Assembly (NCBI RefSeq): GCF_019969725.1
Contig: NZ_JAHXYW010000004.1
Location: forward strand, 62,001-126,000
Length of the DNA stretch: 64,000 bases
Reading direction: 5' to 3'
From: Neobacillus bataviensis
GTDB taxonomy: Bacteria; Bacillota; Bacilli; Bacillales_B; DSM-18226
Shown here: one piece after another, positions 46,419 through 56,354 of the stretch
How the letters are laid out: each line of letters starts with the position of its first letter
How positions within the stretch are numbered: the first letter of the stretch is position 1
Made by a program: the position numbers and the translations under genes
Notes under the pieces: model-generated
What the model was told of the DNA's origin: nothing
Database searches by the model: none
Seen by the model: only the letters and a program-made list of their open reading frames with translations

Positions 46419-46532
46419 ATAAAAGCACCACATTTCTATTAAATATATCTTTTGCTAATTGGTTTGACTTTTCCACTTATAACTGTTCGTGTTATGATAT
46501 AGTGTAGGATTCTTTGAATGGAGGCATTTGCG

Positions 46533-46793
46533 TTGTCAAATACAGAAAAAAATCGAACAACCGTAGATATTTACGGACAACGGTACGTTATAGTAGGTAC
46601 GGAGAGCTCGGGCCACGTAAAATATGTAGCATCATTGGTAGATGACAAAATGCGGGAAATCAGCTCCAAGAATCCTTTATTAGATGCAAGCAAGCTTGCC
46701 GTTTTAACTGCGGTCAATGCAGTGAATGATTATTTAAAAATCAAAGACGAGCTGGAACGGCTGCAAGCGGAACTACAAAAAGAAAAGGACTAA
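46533..46793 (+). CDS. zapA: Cell division protein ZapA
   Basis: FtsZ-associated Z-ring stabiliser. 86 residues: TTVDIYGQRYVIVGTESSGHVKYVASLVDDKMREISSKNP then LDASKLAVLTAVNAVNDYLKIKDELERLQAELQKEKD, a C-terminal coiled coil. TTG 46533 with GGAGG eight bases upstream; an ATG at 46518 overlaps the ribosome site. Six bases before cvpA. Confidence 0.95.
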   Translation: MSNTEKNRTTVDIYGQRYVIVGTESSGHVKYVASLVDDKMREISSKNPLLDASKLAVLTAVNAVNDYLKIKDELERLQAELQKEKD

Positions 46794-46799
46794 AGAATC

Positions 46800-47321
46800 A
46801 TGTTGGATTTAGCCATTTTATTATTTCTTATTATCGGATTTTTTGTTGGCCTAAAAAGAGGCTTTATTATGCAATTTGTCCATATTGCAGGCTTTATTAT
46901 TGCATACATCGTCGCCTATTTATACTATGGTGAGCTAGCACCAAAGCTGACACTTTGGGTTCCGTATCCGAATTTTGGTGAAGGGACGACTTTAAAAATT
47001 CTAACCGACTCCAGCAATGCGGAAACTGCCTTTTACCGTACCATCGCATTTGTAATAATCTTTTTTGCCGTAAAAATATTGTTCCAAATCATTGGTTCGA
47101 TGCTCGACTTTATTGCCCATCTTCCTATTTTAAGACAGTTAAATATTTGGGCAGGGGGAATATTAGGCTTTTTGGAAATCTATTTAATTATTTTCATTGT
47201 ATTATATATTGCAGCCTTAATTCCAATGGAACTTTTGCAAAATCCTCTAAACAATTCATTTTTGGCAAACGCGATTGTGAATCATACACCGATTCTTTCA
47301 CAGCAGATTAAAGGCTTATAG
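46800..47321 (+). CDS. yshB: CvpA family membrane protein YshB
   Basis: 173 residues with four membrane segments (about 2-20, 24-44, 78-100, 110-140): LDLAILLFLIIGFFVGLKRGF is the CvpA signature N-terminus. Family members relate to colicin V production and envelope functions; the exact role in Bacillus is unknown. ATG 46800 lies within the zapA-cvpA-polX-mutS2 order of B. subtilis. A hairpin (47342-47364) follows before polX. Confidence 0.9.
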   Translation: MLDLAILLFLIIGFFVGLKRGFIMQFVHIAGFIIAYIVAYLYYGELAPKLTLWVPYPNFGEGTTLKILTDSSNAETAFYRTIAFVIIFFAVKILFQIIGSMLDFIAHLPILRQLNIWAGGILGFLEIYLIIFIVLYIAALIPMELLQNPLNNSFLANAIVNHTPILSQQIKGL

Positions 47322-47341
47322 ATTGAATAGACTGCAGCACG

Positions 47342-47370
47342 AACTTCTCTGTAGCAGAGAAGTTTTTCTT
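47342..47370 (+). terminator. Possible intrinsic terminator between cvpA and polX
   Basis: AACTTCTCT (47342-47350), GTAGC, AGAGAAGTT (47356-47364), then TTTCTTT. The polX start is 46 bp downstream, so it may reduce rather than block readthrough. Confidence 0.7.
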
Positions 47371-47415
47371 TATGTTGAAAAAAAGGTTAAAATGTACTCA
47401 AGGCAGGTGGATTTT

Positions 47416-49131
47416 ATGGAAGTAAACAAAAAAGAAATCATTCGTCTATTAGAAATGATTGCGATTTATATGGAATTAAAAGGTGAAAATACGTTTAAGG
47501 TTTCGGCCTTTCGAAAAGCAGCAAATGCCTTGGAAACCGATGAACGCAGCTTAACAGAAATTGAGGACTTTACATCGATTTCGGGAATTGGCAAGGGTAC
47601 TGCCGCTGTGATTGATGAATACATAAAAGAGGGTTCCTCCTCTGTTTTAAAAGAGCTTAAAGAGGAAGTTCCGGCTGGACTGATTCCGCTGCTTCAGCTA
47701 CCGGGGCTTGGCGGGAAAAAGATCGCTAAACTCTATCAGGAGCTTGGAATTGAGGATGTCACAAGTCTAAAAGAGGCATGCGAGGCAGGTAAGGTTCAAG
47801 GTCTCGCTGGTTTTGGCAAAAAAACGGAAGAAAAAATCTTAAGTGCGATTGCTAATGTTGGCTCAAGGCCGGAACGGCTTCCGCTTGCCTACATGCTCCT
47901 AGTGGCCGAGCAAATTGAGGCAAGACTTTCGCAAATGACTGACATATATCGATTCTCAAGGGCCGGCAGCCTGCGCAGAATGCGGGAAACGATTAAGGAC
48001 CTTGATTTTATAATCGGAACCCAAAATCCTGAATCAGTTCGACAGCAGCTGCTAGAATTGCCTTATATAAAAGAGGTCATTGGGGCGGGGGACACGAAGG
48101 TATCCTTAGTATTTGAACTAGAATATGATGTTTCCGCTGATTTTCGTTTGGTAAAACCCGAGGAATTTATCACTACCCTGCACCACTTTACAGGTTCAAA
48201 AGATCATAATGTCCGAATGAGACAGCTTGCTAAAGAACGCGGCGAAAAAATTAGTGAATACGGTGTGGAAAACGTAGACACAGGAGAAATCCTCACCTTC
48301 TCATCCGAAGAAGAATTTTTCAAGCATTTTGATCTTCCGTTTATTCCACCGGAAGTTAGAGAGGACGGCAAGGAAGTCGAAACCTTTTCACACAATCAAG
48401 AGTTAATCGAACTTGAGGATATTAAAGGCGATCTTCATATGCATTCCACCTGGAGCGATGGTGCACACACGATTGAAGAAATGGCTGAAGCCTGCCGCAA
48501 AAGAGGCTATCAATATATGGCGATAACGGACCACTCGCAATATTTAAAAGTAGCGAATGGGCTGACGCCTGAAAGATTATTGAAGCAGAGAGAAGAAATT
48601 AAGAAATTAAATGAAAAGTATGATGATTTTCTCATTCTATCAGGTGTCGAGATGGATATTTTACCTGATGGAACCCTGGACTATGACGATGAGCTCCTTG
48701 CTGAGATGGATTTTGTCATCGCGTCCATCCATTCTGCTTTTTCCCAGCCAAGGGAAAAAATCATGGAGCGTCTGAAAACAGCCTTAACAAATGCCCATGT
48801 CGATTTGATAGCCCATCCGACTGGCAGAAAAATTGGCCGCCGTGAAGGTTATGATGTGGATATCGATATGCTGATTGAGCTGGCTAAAGAAACAAACACA
48901 GCGTTAGAATTAAATGCGAACCCTAACCGGCTCGACCTGGCAGCGGAATACTTACGAAAAGCCCAGGATGCAGGTGTTAAACTCCTCATTAATACTGATG
49001 CCCATATGGTCGATACATTAAAGCATATGGCAATCGGCGTATCAGCCGCTAAAAAGGGCTGGATAAAAAAATCATCGGTGATCAACACCCTTGATAGAAA
49101 TGACCTGCTAGAATTTTTGCATAATAGATAA
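47416..49131 (+). CDS. polX: DNA polymerase X with PHP phosphoesterase domain
   Basis: Repair polymerase with 3'-5' exonuclease. 571 residues (B. subtilis PolX 570): N-terminal helix-hairpin-helix regions ([47 protein letters not shown]), a nucleotidyltransferase palm ([22 protein letters not shown]) and a C-terminal PHP domain starting [21 protein letters not shown] with metal histidines ([29 protein letters not shown]). ATG 47416 with AGGCAGGTGG; the open frame upstream covers the hairpin and is not used. Confidence 0.96.
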   Translation: MEVNKKEIIRLLEMIAIYMELKGENTFKVSAFRKAANALETDERSLTEIEDFTSISGIGKGTAAVIDEYIKEGSSSVLKELKEEVPAGLIPLLQLPGLGGKKIAKLYQELGIEDVTSLKEACEAGKVQGLAGFGKKTEEKILSAIANVGSRPERLPLAYMLLVAEQIEARLSQMTDIYRFSRAGSLRRMRETIKDLDFIIGTQNPESVRQQLLELPYIKEVIGAGDTKVSLVFELEYDVSADFRLVKPEEFITTLHHFTGSKDHNVRMRQLAKERGEKISEYGVENVDTGEILTFSSEEEFFKHFDLPFIPPEVREDGKEVETFSHNQELIELEDIKGDLHMHSTWSDGAHTIEEMAEACRKRGYQYMAITDHSQYLKVANGLTPERLLKQREEIKKLNEKYDDFLILSGVEMDILPDGTLDYDDELLAEMDFVIASIHSAFSQPREKIMERLKTALTNAHVDLIAHPTGRKIGRREGYDVDIDMLIELAKETNTALELNANPNRLDLAAEYLRKAQDAGVKLLINTDAHMVDTLKHMAIGVSAAKKGWIKKSSVINTLDRNDLLEFLHNR

Positions 49132-49148
49132 AAAGGAGGCTCGACCTC

Positions 49149-51506
49149 ATGAAAGATAGAGTTTTAAAAGTATTAGAATTCACCAAGGTGAGGGAGCAGC
49201 TGTTGGAGCATGCTGCATCTTCACTTGGAAAAGAAAAAATAAAGCACTTAGTGCCGTCAACTGATTTTGAAGAAGTCGTTAAGCTTCAGGCGGAAACGGA
49301 TGAAGCGGCCACTGTTTTTCGGATTAAAGGAAATGTCCCGTTATCCGGGATTTATGATATTCGTGCCCATATCAAACGTTCCGTCATTGGCGGTGTTTTA
49401 AGCCCGCATGAGTTAGTGCAAGTCGCGAGCACGATTCACGCTAGCAGGCAAATGAAGCGATTCATTGAGGAAATCGCAGAAGAACGAACGGAAATTCCGA
49501 TTTTATTAGAGCAAGTGGACAGAATCATCCCGCTTACGAACCTTGAACAAGCGATTAAATATGCCATCGATGAAAGCGGCGAAGTGCTGGATGGTGCCAG
49601 TGAGCTGTTACGGTCATTAAGGCATCAGCTTCGAGCCAATGAAGCACGAGTGCGCGAAAAATTAGAAAGCATGATTCGCTCTTCAAGTGCGCAAAAGATG
49701 CTGTCCGATGCGATTATCACGATCCGGAATGACCGTTTTGTTATCCCTGTAAAACAGGAATACCGCGGCCACTATGGCGGAATTATCCATGACCAAAGCT
49801 CGTCAGGACAAACGCTGTTTATCGAACCGCAGGTTATTGTTCAGCTAAATAATCAGCTGCAAGACATCCGCGTCAAGGAACAGCTTGAAATTGAACGGAT
49901 TCTGACGGAGTTATCTGCGAAAACGGCTGAACATGAAAGTGAGCTTCAAGTAATCGTAAAGGTTCTCGCTAATTTAGATTTTATTTTTGCCAAGGCTAGG
50001 TACGGGAAAAAAATAAAAGCCACCATGCCGAACATGAATCATGAGGGAAGAATCTCATTATTTAAAGCGAGACATCCGTTAATTCCAATCGACGAAGTAG
50101 TGGCGAATGACATTATGCTCGGGAAAGATTTTACGACCATAGTTATTACGGGTCCGAACACCGGAGGTAAAACGGTCACGTTAAAAACACTTGGCTTATG
50201 TTCTCTAATGGCCCAGGCAGGACTGCAGGTTCCCGCTCAGGACGGATCTGAGCTTGCCGTTTTTGACGCTGTTTATGCCGATATTGGCGACGAACAGTCA
50301 ATTGAGCAGAGCTTAAGTACGTTTTCCTCCCATATGGTGAACATTGTCGATATCTTAAATAAAGTGGATTTTAATAGTCTTGTTTTGTTTGACGAGCTTG
50401 GAGCAGGAACCGACCCTCAGGAAGGGGCGGCACTCGCCATCTCCATCCTCGATGAAGTTCATAGAAGGGGAGCAAGAGTCATTGCCACCACCCATTACCC
50501 GGAATTAAAAGCTTATGGCTATAACCGGGAGGGAGTTCTCAATGCCAGTGTCGAGTTTAATGTCGAGACATTAAGCCCAACCTATAAACTCCTTTTAGGT
50601 GTACCGGGAAGAAGTAATGCATTTGAAATTTCTAAGAGACTTGGTCTTAACGACCGGGTAATCCAGGCCGCGCGCTCGCATGTCAGTGAGGATACGAACC
50701 AAATTGATAAAATGATCGCCTCTTTGGAAGAGAGCAAGCGCAGGGCTGAAATCGAGCAGCAGGAAGCACGCGATTATTTAAAGCAAGCAGAAAAGCTTCA
50801 TCAGGATTTACAAAACCAAATGATGGAGTTTTATGAGAAAAAAGACTCGATGCTGGAAAAAGCGGCTGAAAAAGCCGGAGAGATTGTGGAAGAAGCAAAA
50901 AGTGAAGCAGACAAGGTTATCCGCGACCTTCGAAAAATGAGAACAGAAAAGCATGCCGAAATAAAAGAGCATGAATTAATTGATGCCAAACGCCGCCTCG
51001 AAGGAGCGGCACCGGAAATAAAGAAATCTGAAAAACTCATCAATAAGAAAACGAAAAAGGTTTCCTACATGCCTGGGGATGAAGTAAAGGTTCTGACCTT
51101 TGATCAAAAAGGCATCCTGGTCGAAAAAGTGACGGACAACGAATGGCAGGTCCAAATTGGCATTTTAAAGATGAAAGTGAAAGAAAAGGACATGGAATAT
51201 TTGGGGACTCCGAAACAAGTAGAAACACGTCCGATGGCTATTGTAAAAGGCAGGGACTCCCATGTTAAACTAGAATTGGACCTGCGTGGTGAAAGATATG
51301 AGGATGCCCTCCTAAAGGTAGAGAAATACATTGATGATGCCCTCTTGGCAAGTTATCCCCGCGTATCCATTATTCATGGTAAGGGTACGGGAGCATTAAG
51401 GCAGGGGGTTCAAGAATATTTAAGGAACCATCGTTCTGTTAAGAAAATCCGCTTTGGAGAAGCCGGAGAAGGCGGGTCAGGCGTCACCGTCGTTGAATTT
51501 AAATAA
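49149..51506 (+). CDS. mutS2: MutS2 endonuclease/ATPase
   Basis: 785 residues, same as B. subtilis MutSB. Lacks the mismatch-recognition domain of MutS; core and clamp helices, then ATPase with Walker [18 protein letters not shown] (about 330-346), [20 protein letters not shown] (Walker B) and [13 protein letters not shown], a long coiled coil (about 515-640), a KOW-like part, and a C-terminal Smr nuclease domain with [20 protein letters not shown] and [17 protein letters not shown]. Works on recombination intermediates and on collided ribosomes in characterised homologues. ATG 49149 with AAAGGAGGC. Confidence 0.97.
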   Translation: MKDRVLKVLEFTKVREQLLEHAASSLGKEKIKHLVPSTDFEEVVKLQAETDEAATVFRIKGNVPLSGIYDIRAHIKRSVIGGVLSPHELVQVASTIHASRQMKRFIEEIAEERTEIPILLEQVDRIIPLTNLEQAIKYAIDESGEVLDGASELLRSLRHQLRANEARVREKLESMIRSSSAQKMLSDAIITIRNDRFVIPVKQEYRGHYGGIIHDQSSSGQTLFIEPQVIVQLNNQLQDIRVKEQLEIERILTELSAKTAEHESELQVIVKVLANLDFIFAKARYGKKIKATMPNMNHEGRISLFKARHPLIPIDEVVANDIMLGKDFTTIVITGPNTGGKTVTLKTLGLCSLMAQAGLQVPAQDGSELAVFDAVYADIGDEQSIEQSLSTFSSHMVNIVDILNKVDFNSLVLFDELGAGTDPQEGAALAISILDEVHRRGARVIATTHYPELKAYGYNREGVLNASVEFNVETLSPTYKLLLGVPGRSNAFEISKRLGLNDRVIQAARSHVSEDTNQIDKMIASLEESKRRAEIEQQEARDYLKQAEKLHQDLQNQMMEFYEKKDSMLEKAAEKAGEIVEEAKSEADKVIRDLRKMRTEKHAEIKEHELIDAKRRLEGAAPEIKKSEKLINKKTKKVSYMPGDEVKVLTFDQKGILVEKVTDNEWQVQIGILKMKVKEKDMEYLGTPKQVETRPMAIVKGRDSHVKLELDLRGERYEDALLKVEKYIDDALLASYPRVSIIHGKGTGALRQGVQEYLRNHRSVKKIRFGEAGEGGSGVTVVEFK

Positions 51507-51524
51507 TGTCCGGGGAGAATGGCA

Positions 51525-51932
51525 ATGGACCAGTTTTGGGAAAACGAGTATATTCAAATAGCTGCTTATTATAGTGTAGTCATTTTGTGTATGATTGTCT
51601 TTTTAGCCATTTTTGAGGCTGTAACGAAATACAAAAATTGGGAAGAAATCAAAAAGGGGAATGTGGCCGTGGCGATGGCTACGGGAGGGAAAATATTTGG
51701 CGTTGCCAATATTTTTCGTCACACGATTGAACACAACTCTTCCGTGCTGTCAATGGTTGGCTGGGGTGTTTACGGTTTTGTTTTGCTATTGGCCGGCTAT
51801 TTTATCTTTGAATTTTTAACACCCAAATTTAAAATTGACGACGAAATCCAAAATGATAACCGGGCGGTTGGTTTGATTTCGATGATCATTTCGATTGGAT
51901 TGTCGTATGTGATTGGTGCAGGAATTTCGTAA
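51525..51932 (+). CDS. yshE: DUF350 membrane protein YshE
   Basis: 135 residues, four membrane segments; DUF350 family as in B. subtilis YshE (after mutS2). Central loop KNWEEIKKGNVAVAMATGGKIFGVANIFRHTIEHNSS is typical. ATG 51525 has GGGGAG seven bases upstream; ATG 51519 is too near. Function unknown. Confidence 0.87.
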   Translation: MDQFWENEYIQIAAYYSVVILCMIVFLAIFEAVTKYKNWEEIKKGNVAVAMATGGKIFGVANIFRHTIEHNSSVLSMVGWGVYGFVLLLAGYFIFEFLTPKFKIDDEIQNDNRAVGLISMIISIGLSYVIGAGIS

Positions 51933-51946
51933 GGGGAGAATGAACA

Positions 51947-52027
51947 GTGGAGACATTAGCTAAGGTACTTCTCGGATTATGCGGCTTGTTTTTGCTAATC
52001 GGTGTTATCTATCTTGTTTTCTTTTAA
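51947..52027 (+). CDS. Candidate 26-residue single-pass membrane protein
   Basis: GTG 51947 preceded by AAGGGGAGAA at good distance, 26 codons, TAA at 52025-52027, ending just before the terminator. METLAKVLLGLCGLFLLIGVIYLVFF is one uninterrupted hydrophobic helix. It begins 14 bp after yshE and would be cotranscribed. Too short to identify; small hydrophobic peptides of this kind are common in Bacillus. Confidence 0.55.
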   Translation: METLAKVLLGLCGLFLLIGVIYLVFF

Positions 52028-52030
52028 TTA

Positions 52031-52069
52031 AAATCATCGCTGAACAAGTTTCAGCGGTGATTTTTTTAG
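52031..52069 (+). terminator. Intrinsic terminator after yshE
   Basis: AAATCATCGCTGA (52031-52043) pairs with TCAGCGGTGATTT (52051-52063, one G-U), then T-run. Confidence 0.9.
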
Positions 52070-52081
52070 GCCTGCCTTCAA

Positions 52082-52110
52082 TTGTTAATTGTGAAATACT
52101 GTATTATAAT
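52082..52110 (+). promoter_or_regulatory. Candidate SigA promoter of lcfA
   Basis: TTGTTA (52082-52087) and TATAAT (52105-52110), 17-bp spacer. No FadR palindrome is visible beside it; the recognised FadR box is upstream of fadR. Confidence 0.65.
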
Positions 52111-52166
52111 AGAATAAGAAATGAGAATATTTTTAATTATTTTATTAAATAAGGAGGTTTATTATT

Positions 52167-53870
52167 GTGGAGTCCAAACCATGGCTGGCTCTTTATCCAA
52201 AGGAAATTCCTGCCACTATTGAATACTCCTCAGAATCCGTACAAACATATTTAGTCAATGCTGCCGAGCACTATCCAGGCAAGATTGCCGTTCATTTTAT
52301 GGGGAAAGATATGACCTTTAAACAGCTTTATGACGATGCTTTGAAATTTGCCGGTTACCTCCAGGAGAAGCTTGGCATTACAAAAGATGACCGCGTTGCG
52401 ATCATGCTGCCCAATACTCCTCAGGCAGTCATTTGTTATTTTGGTATATTAATGGCCGGTGGAATCGTCGTTCAAACCAACCCGCTATATACCGAACGGG
52501 AACTGGAATACCAAATGAAAGATTCTGGTGCTAAAGCAATCATCACCCTAGACATCCTATATCCCCGAGTTTCTAAAGTAATGCCGCAAACGGATTTGCA
52601 ACATATTATTGTAACCGCCATCAAAGACTATCTCCCATTTCCCAAAAATCTCGTCTATCCATTCATCCAGAAAAAACAATATGGAATTGTCGTCAATGTA
52701 AAGCATGAAGGAAGCGCCCATTTGCTAACGGAAATTTTAAAAATGAAGCCTAAAAAACTTATCAGCTATGAGGTCAATGTAGAAGAGGACTTGGCTTTAC
52801 TGCAATATACAGGCGGAACGACGGGTTCACCGAAGGGGGTCATGCTGACCCATAAAAATTTAATTACGAATACAACCATGAGCGAGAAATGGATATATAA
52901 GTGCAAACCTGGGGAAGAAAGTGTTCTGGCCATCGTACCGTTTTTCCATGTTTATGGAATGACTGTATGTATGTTATTATCCATCAAAATGGCCTGTAAA
53001 TTAATCTTACTTCCTAAATTTGATGCACTGACAACGTTGAAAACGATTCAAAAGCAGCGGCCAACCCTTTTTCCGGGAGCTCCAACCATTTACATTGGTT
53101 TATTAAACCATCCTGATCTAAAAAAATATGATTTATCGTCTATTGCAGCCTGCATCAGCGGTTCAGCTCCGCTTCCGCTTGAAGTTCAGGAGAACTTCGA
53201 GAAGGTTACAGGAGGAAAACTGGTTGAAGGTTATGGCTTGTCGGAAGCATCCCCAGTTACCCACTCGAACTTCTTGTGGGATGTTGAAAGGGTAAAGGGC
53301 AGCATAGGTGTCCCATATCCTGATACGGATGCAAAAGTTATTTCCACGGATACCGGTGAACCAATGCAAATAAAGGAAATTGGCGAAATCGTCATCAAAG
53401 GTCCCCAAATCATGAAAGGCTACTGGAATCGTCCTGAAGAAACAGCCGAAGTTTTGAAGGATGGCTGGCTCTATACAGGCGATCTTGGCTATATGGATGA
53501 ACAAGGCTATTTTTATGTTGTCGACCGCAAAAAAGATATGATCATCGCTGGCGGATATAATATTTACCCTCGTGAAATAGAAGAAGTGTTGTATGAGCAC
53601 CCTGATGTGATCGAAGCGGTTGCTGCGGGAATATCTGACCCATATCGCGGGGAAACCGTTAAGGCTTATATTGTTTTAAAAGAAGGTTCAAGGGTTACCC
53701 CTGAAGAAATGAACCAATTCGCCAGAAAATTTTTAGCAGCCTATAAAGCGCCACGCTTGTATGAATTTAGAAAAGAATTGCCAAAATCGGCTGTTGGAAA
53801 AATTTTAAGAAGGATGCTGGTGGAGGAAGAGAAGCAAAAAATAGAAGAAGAAAATAAAAAACAAGCTTAG
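52167..53870 (+). CDS. lcfA: Long-chain fatty-acid-CoA ligase
   Basis: Activates fatty acids to acyl-CoA for beta-oxidation. 567 residues: ANL superfamily with LLQYTGGTTGSPKGVMLTH (AMP/phosphate loop, about 210-228), GIVVQTNPLYTERELEYQ, VEGYGLSEASPVTH, GWLYTGDLGYMDEQGYFYVVDRKKDMIIAGGYNIYP and C-terminal PKSAVGKILRRML with the catalytic Lys. GTG 52167 with AAGGAGGTT. First gene of the fatty-acid degradation cluster lcfA-fadR-fadB-etfB-etfA. Confidence 0.96.
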   Translation: MESKPWLALYPKEIPATIEYSSESVQTYLVNAAEHYPGKIAVHFMGKDMTFKQLYDDALKFAGYLQEKLGITKDDRVAIMLPNTPQAVICYFGILMAGGIVVQTNPLYTERELEYQMKDSGAKAIITLDILYPRVSKVMPQTDLQHIIVTAIKDYLPFPKNLVYPFIQKKQYGIVVNVKHEGSAHLLTEILKMKPKKLISYEVNVEEDLALLQYTGGTTGSPKGVMLTHKNLITNTTMSEKWIYKCKPGEESVLAIVPFFHVYGMTVCMLLSIKMACKLILLPKFDALTTLKTIQKQRPTLFPGAPTIYIGLLNHPDLKKYDLSSIAACISGSAPLPLEVQENFEKVTGGKLVEGYGLSEASPVTHSNFLWDVERVKGSIGVPYPDTDAKVISTDTGEPMQIKEIGEIVIKGPQIMKGYWNRPEETAEVLKDGWLYTGDLGYMDEQGYFYVVDRKKDMIIAGGYNIYPREIEEVLYEHPDVIEAVAAGISDPYRGETVKAYIVLKEGSRVTPEEMNQFARKFLAAYKAPRLYEFRKELPKSAVGKILRRMLVEEEKQKIEEENKKQA

Positions 53871-53971
53871 AAGTATTTTTTTTTGAAAGTTAAGGCTTGT
53901 CTAAAAATAATCACAAGAAGTCTATTCAGTAGTTCTTGACAGAAGTACATATAAAAATTATTATTAAAATA

Positions 53972-53989
53972 TGAATGATGATTCATTCA
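53972..53989. promoter_or_regulatory. FadR operator upstream of fadR
   Basis: TGAATGATGATTCATTCA fits the Bacillus FadR consensus TGAATGAMTANTCATTCA in both 7-bp arms, with two differences in the centre. It lies 57 bp before fadR, so autoregulation is likely. Confidence 0.85.
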
Positions 53990-54045
53990 TATTTTTCTTT
54001 TTACTTACTTAGAGTATATCAGTTTTCTTCAAAGGGGGGATAGCA

Positions 54046-54630
54046 TTGAAAAAAAGCAAGCCAAAGTATATGCAAATCATTGATGCAGCAGTCATCGCCA
54101 TTGCTGAAAATGGCTACCACCAAACGCAGGTTTCAAAAATTGCGAAACAGGCAGGAGTGGCTGACGGCACCATTTATCTCTATTTCAAAAACAAGGAAGA
54201 CATCCTTATCTCTCTCTTTGAAGAAAAAATGGGTTATTTCGTTGAAAAAATAGAAGAAAAAATTGCAGGAAAAATAACAGCGGCAGAGAAATTATTAATG
54301 ATGGTAGAAACTCATTTCCAAGCTTTGTCTGATGATCATCACTGGGCAATCGTAACCCAATTGGAATTACGTCAATCCAATAAGGAACTCCGTTTACGTA
54401 TAAATGATGTTCTTAAAGGCTATTTGCAGGTGATCGATAAGATCCTTATTGAAGGAAAAGAAACTGGAGAGTTTTCAAGCGACCTTGATGTTCGTCTTGC
54501 CCGGCAAATGATTTTCGGTACGATTGATGAAACCGTTACATCCTGGGTTATGAATGAAGAGAGGTATGATTTGAAGGCATTAGCAGCCCCGGTCCATCGT
54601 CTTTTGATTAATGGCTGCGGAATTCGGTAG
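54046..54630 (+). CDS. fadR: TetR-family fatty acid degradation repressor FadR
   Basis: 194 residues (the B. subtilis YsiA/FadR length). N-terminal HTH: QIIDAAVIAIAENGYHQTQVSKIAKQAGVADGTIYLYFKNKEDILISLF; C-terminal ligand-binding helices that respond to long-chain acyl-CoA in characterised FadR. TTG 54046 with AAGGGGGGA. Its box lies immediately upstream. Confidence 0.94.
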   Translation: MKKSKPKYMQIIDAAVIAIAENGYHQTQVSKIAKQAGVADGTIYLYFKNKEDILISLFEEKMGYFVEKIEEKIAGKITAAEKLLMMVETHFQALSDDHHWAIVTQLELRQSNKELRLRINDVLKGYLQVIDKILIEGKETGEFSSDLDVRLARQMIFGTIDETVTSWVMNEERYDLKALAAPVHRLLINGCGIR

Positions 54631-54651
54631 TTTAAGTTAGGAGGGGAATTG

Positions 54652-55425
54652 ATGGAATATTTAAAATGGTCTCATGAGGACAGTATTGCTACTATTACTT
54701 TGGAACGTCCTCCGGCAAATGCCCTTTCATCAGGTCTATTAAGGGAACTTTCTGCCGTACTGGATGAAATCGAACCAAACCGTGAAATTAGAGCTGTGGT
54801 CATTCATGGGGAAGGGCGCTTTTTCTCAGCAGGTGCTGATATTAAAGAATTTACCACAGTAACTTCTTCCGAGGACTTTTCTAAACTGGGACAGTTTGGA
54901 CAAGATTTGTTTGATCGGATGGAAAAATTCCCAAAACCGATTATTGCGGCGATTCACGGTGCAGCCCTTGGCGGAGGTTTAGAGCTTGCAATGGCTTGTC
55001 ATATTCGTTACGTCAGTGAAACGGCTAAACTTGGTCTTCCTGAACTGCAATTAGGGTTAATCCCAGGATTCGCAGGTACTCAACGTCTGCCTAAATATGT
55101 AGGTGTGGCAAGAGCAGCCGAAATGCTTTTCACATCTGAGCCTATCACTGGATTAGAAGCGGTCCAATATGGCTTAGCAAACCGTGCCTTCCCAGAGAAT
55201 GAGGTTTTGGAGCAGGCGAATAAATTGGCTAAAAAAATTGCAAAGAAAAGCCCAGGTTCTATTAAAGCAAGTATCGAGCTTTTAAACTATGCTAAAACAG
55301 AAGAATTCTATCGAGGTACAAAAAGAGAAGCTGAACTTTTTGGCAAAGTGTTTGTCTCCAATGACGCTAAAGAAGGCATCCAAGCCTTCATTGAAAAAAG
55401 AGAACCTCATTTTAGGGGTGAATAG
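54652..55425 (+). CDS. fadB: Enoyl-CoA hydratase
   Basis: Hydrates trans-2-enoyl-CoA in beta-oxidation. 257 residues, crotonase fold: HGEGRFFSAGADIKEF (oxyanion hole), IAAIHGAALGGGLELAMACHIRY, LGLPELQLGLIPGFAGTQRLPKYVG with catalytic Glu residues, and a C-terminal trimerisation helix. ATG 54652 with GAGGGG six bases upstream; an overlapping TTG at 54649 is less likely. Third gene of the cluster. Confidence 0.94.
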   Translation: MEYLKWSHEDSIATITLERPPANALSSGLLRELSAVLDEIEPNREIRAVVIHGEGRFFSAGADIKEFTTVTSSEDFSKLGQFGQDLFDRMEKFPKPIIAAIHGAALGGGLELAMACHIRYVSETAKLGLPELQLGLIPGFAGTQRLPKYVGVARAAEMLFTSEPITGLEAVQYGLANRAFPENEVLEQANKLAKKIAKKSPGSIKASIELLNYAKTEEFYRGTKREAELFGKVFVSNDAKEGIQAFIEKREPHFRGE

Positions 55426-55505
55426 GCTTCCATAATCTTGGGCTTGACCCATCTGGAAGCTTTTAATAAAATTTTTTTGAAGACAATTTTCTTAATCTTT
55501 CAAAC

Positions 55506-55519
55506 TGAGCGAATGCTCG
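55506..55519. promoter_or_regulatory. Candidate operator upstream of etfB
   Basis: TGAGCGAATGCTCG, arms TGAGC/GCTCG with GAGC-GAAT-GCTC perfect. It agrees with the minus-strand reading of the citZ leader palindrome (TGAGCGATTGCTCA, 9372-9385) at 12 of 14 bases. Lies about 22 bp before etfB. The regulator is unknown. Confidence 0.4.
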
Positions 55520-55541
55520 AAATTTAACTAGGAGGGTAACC

Positions 55542-56315
55542 ATGAACATTTATGTATTAATGAAAAGAACCTTTGATACTGAAGAAAAAATTGCGATCTC
55601 CGGCGGAAAAATCAATGAGGATGGTGCTGAATTTATCATCAATCCTTATGATGAATATGCAATTGAAGAAGCAATCCAAGTTCGCGATGCTAATGGCGGA
55701 GAAGTAACGGTTATCTCTGTAGGCAATGAAGAAACAGAAAAGCAATTGCGCACTGCACTTGCGATGGGTGCTGATAAAGCTGTCCTTATTAATACAGAAG
55801 ACGATGTTGAAAACGGCGATCAATTTACAACTGCTAAAATTCTTGCTGAATACTTAAAGGATAAAAATGCTGATTTAATCCTAGGAGGAAATGTGGCGAT
55901 TGATGGCGGTTCTGGTCAAGTAGGTCCGCGTGTTGCTGAACTTTTAAACATTCCTTATGTAACAACGATTACAAAGCTTGAAATTGATGGCACAAATGTA
56001 ACCGTTACGCGTGACGTTGAAGGGGATTCAGAAGTAATCGAAACAAGCCTTCCATTATTAGTTACAGCGCAGCAAGGTCTAAATGAGCCGCGTTACCCTT
56101 CTTTACCAGGAATCATGAAAGCAAAGAAGAAGCCGCTTGATGAATTAGAATTGGATGACCTTGATCTTGAAGAAGATGATGTGGAAGCAAAAACAAAAAC
56201 AATTGAAATCTACCTGCCAGCGAAAAAAGAAGCAGGAAAGGTTTTATCCGGCGATTTGAATGATCAGGTTAAAGAACTGGTTCACCTACTTCATACTGAA
56301 GCAAAAGTAATTTAA
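55542..56315 (+). CDS. etfB: Electron transfer flavoprotein beta subunit
   Basis: Carries electrons from acyl-CoA dehydrogenases to the respiratory chain. 257 residues: IYVLMKRTFDTEEKIAI, a Rossmann-like AMP-binding region with GGEVTVISVGNEETEKQLRTALAMGADKAVLI, GGNVAIDGGSGQVGPRVAELL, and a recognition loop AQQGLNEPRYPSLPGIMKAKKKPLDE. ATG 55542 with TAGGAGGG. Pairs with etfA, 40 bp downstream. Confidence 0.96.
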   Translation: MNIYVLMKRTFDTEEKIAISGGKINEDGAEFIINPYDEYAIEEAIQVRDANGGEVTVISVGNEETEKQLRTALAMGADKAVLINTEDDVENGDQFTTAKILAEYLKDKNADLILGGNVAIDGGSGQVGPRVAELLNIPYVTTITKLEIDGTNVTVTRDVEGDSEVIETSLPLLVTAQQGLNEPRYPSLPGIMKAKKKPLDELELDDLDLEEDDVEAKTKTIEIYLPAKKEAGKVLSGDLNDQVKELVHLLHTEAKVI

Positions 56316-56354
56316 TCGAAATTTCATAAAAATTGTTTGCAGGAGGGAAATGGA

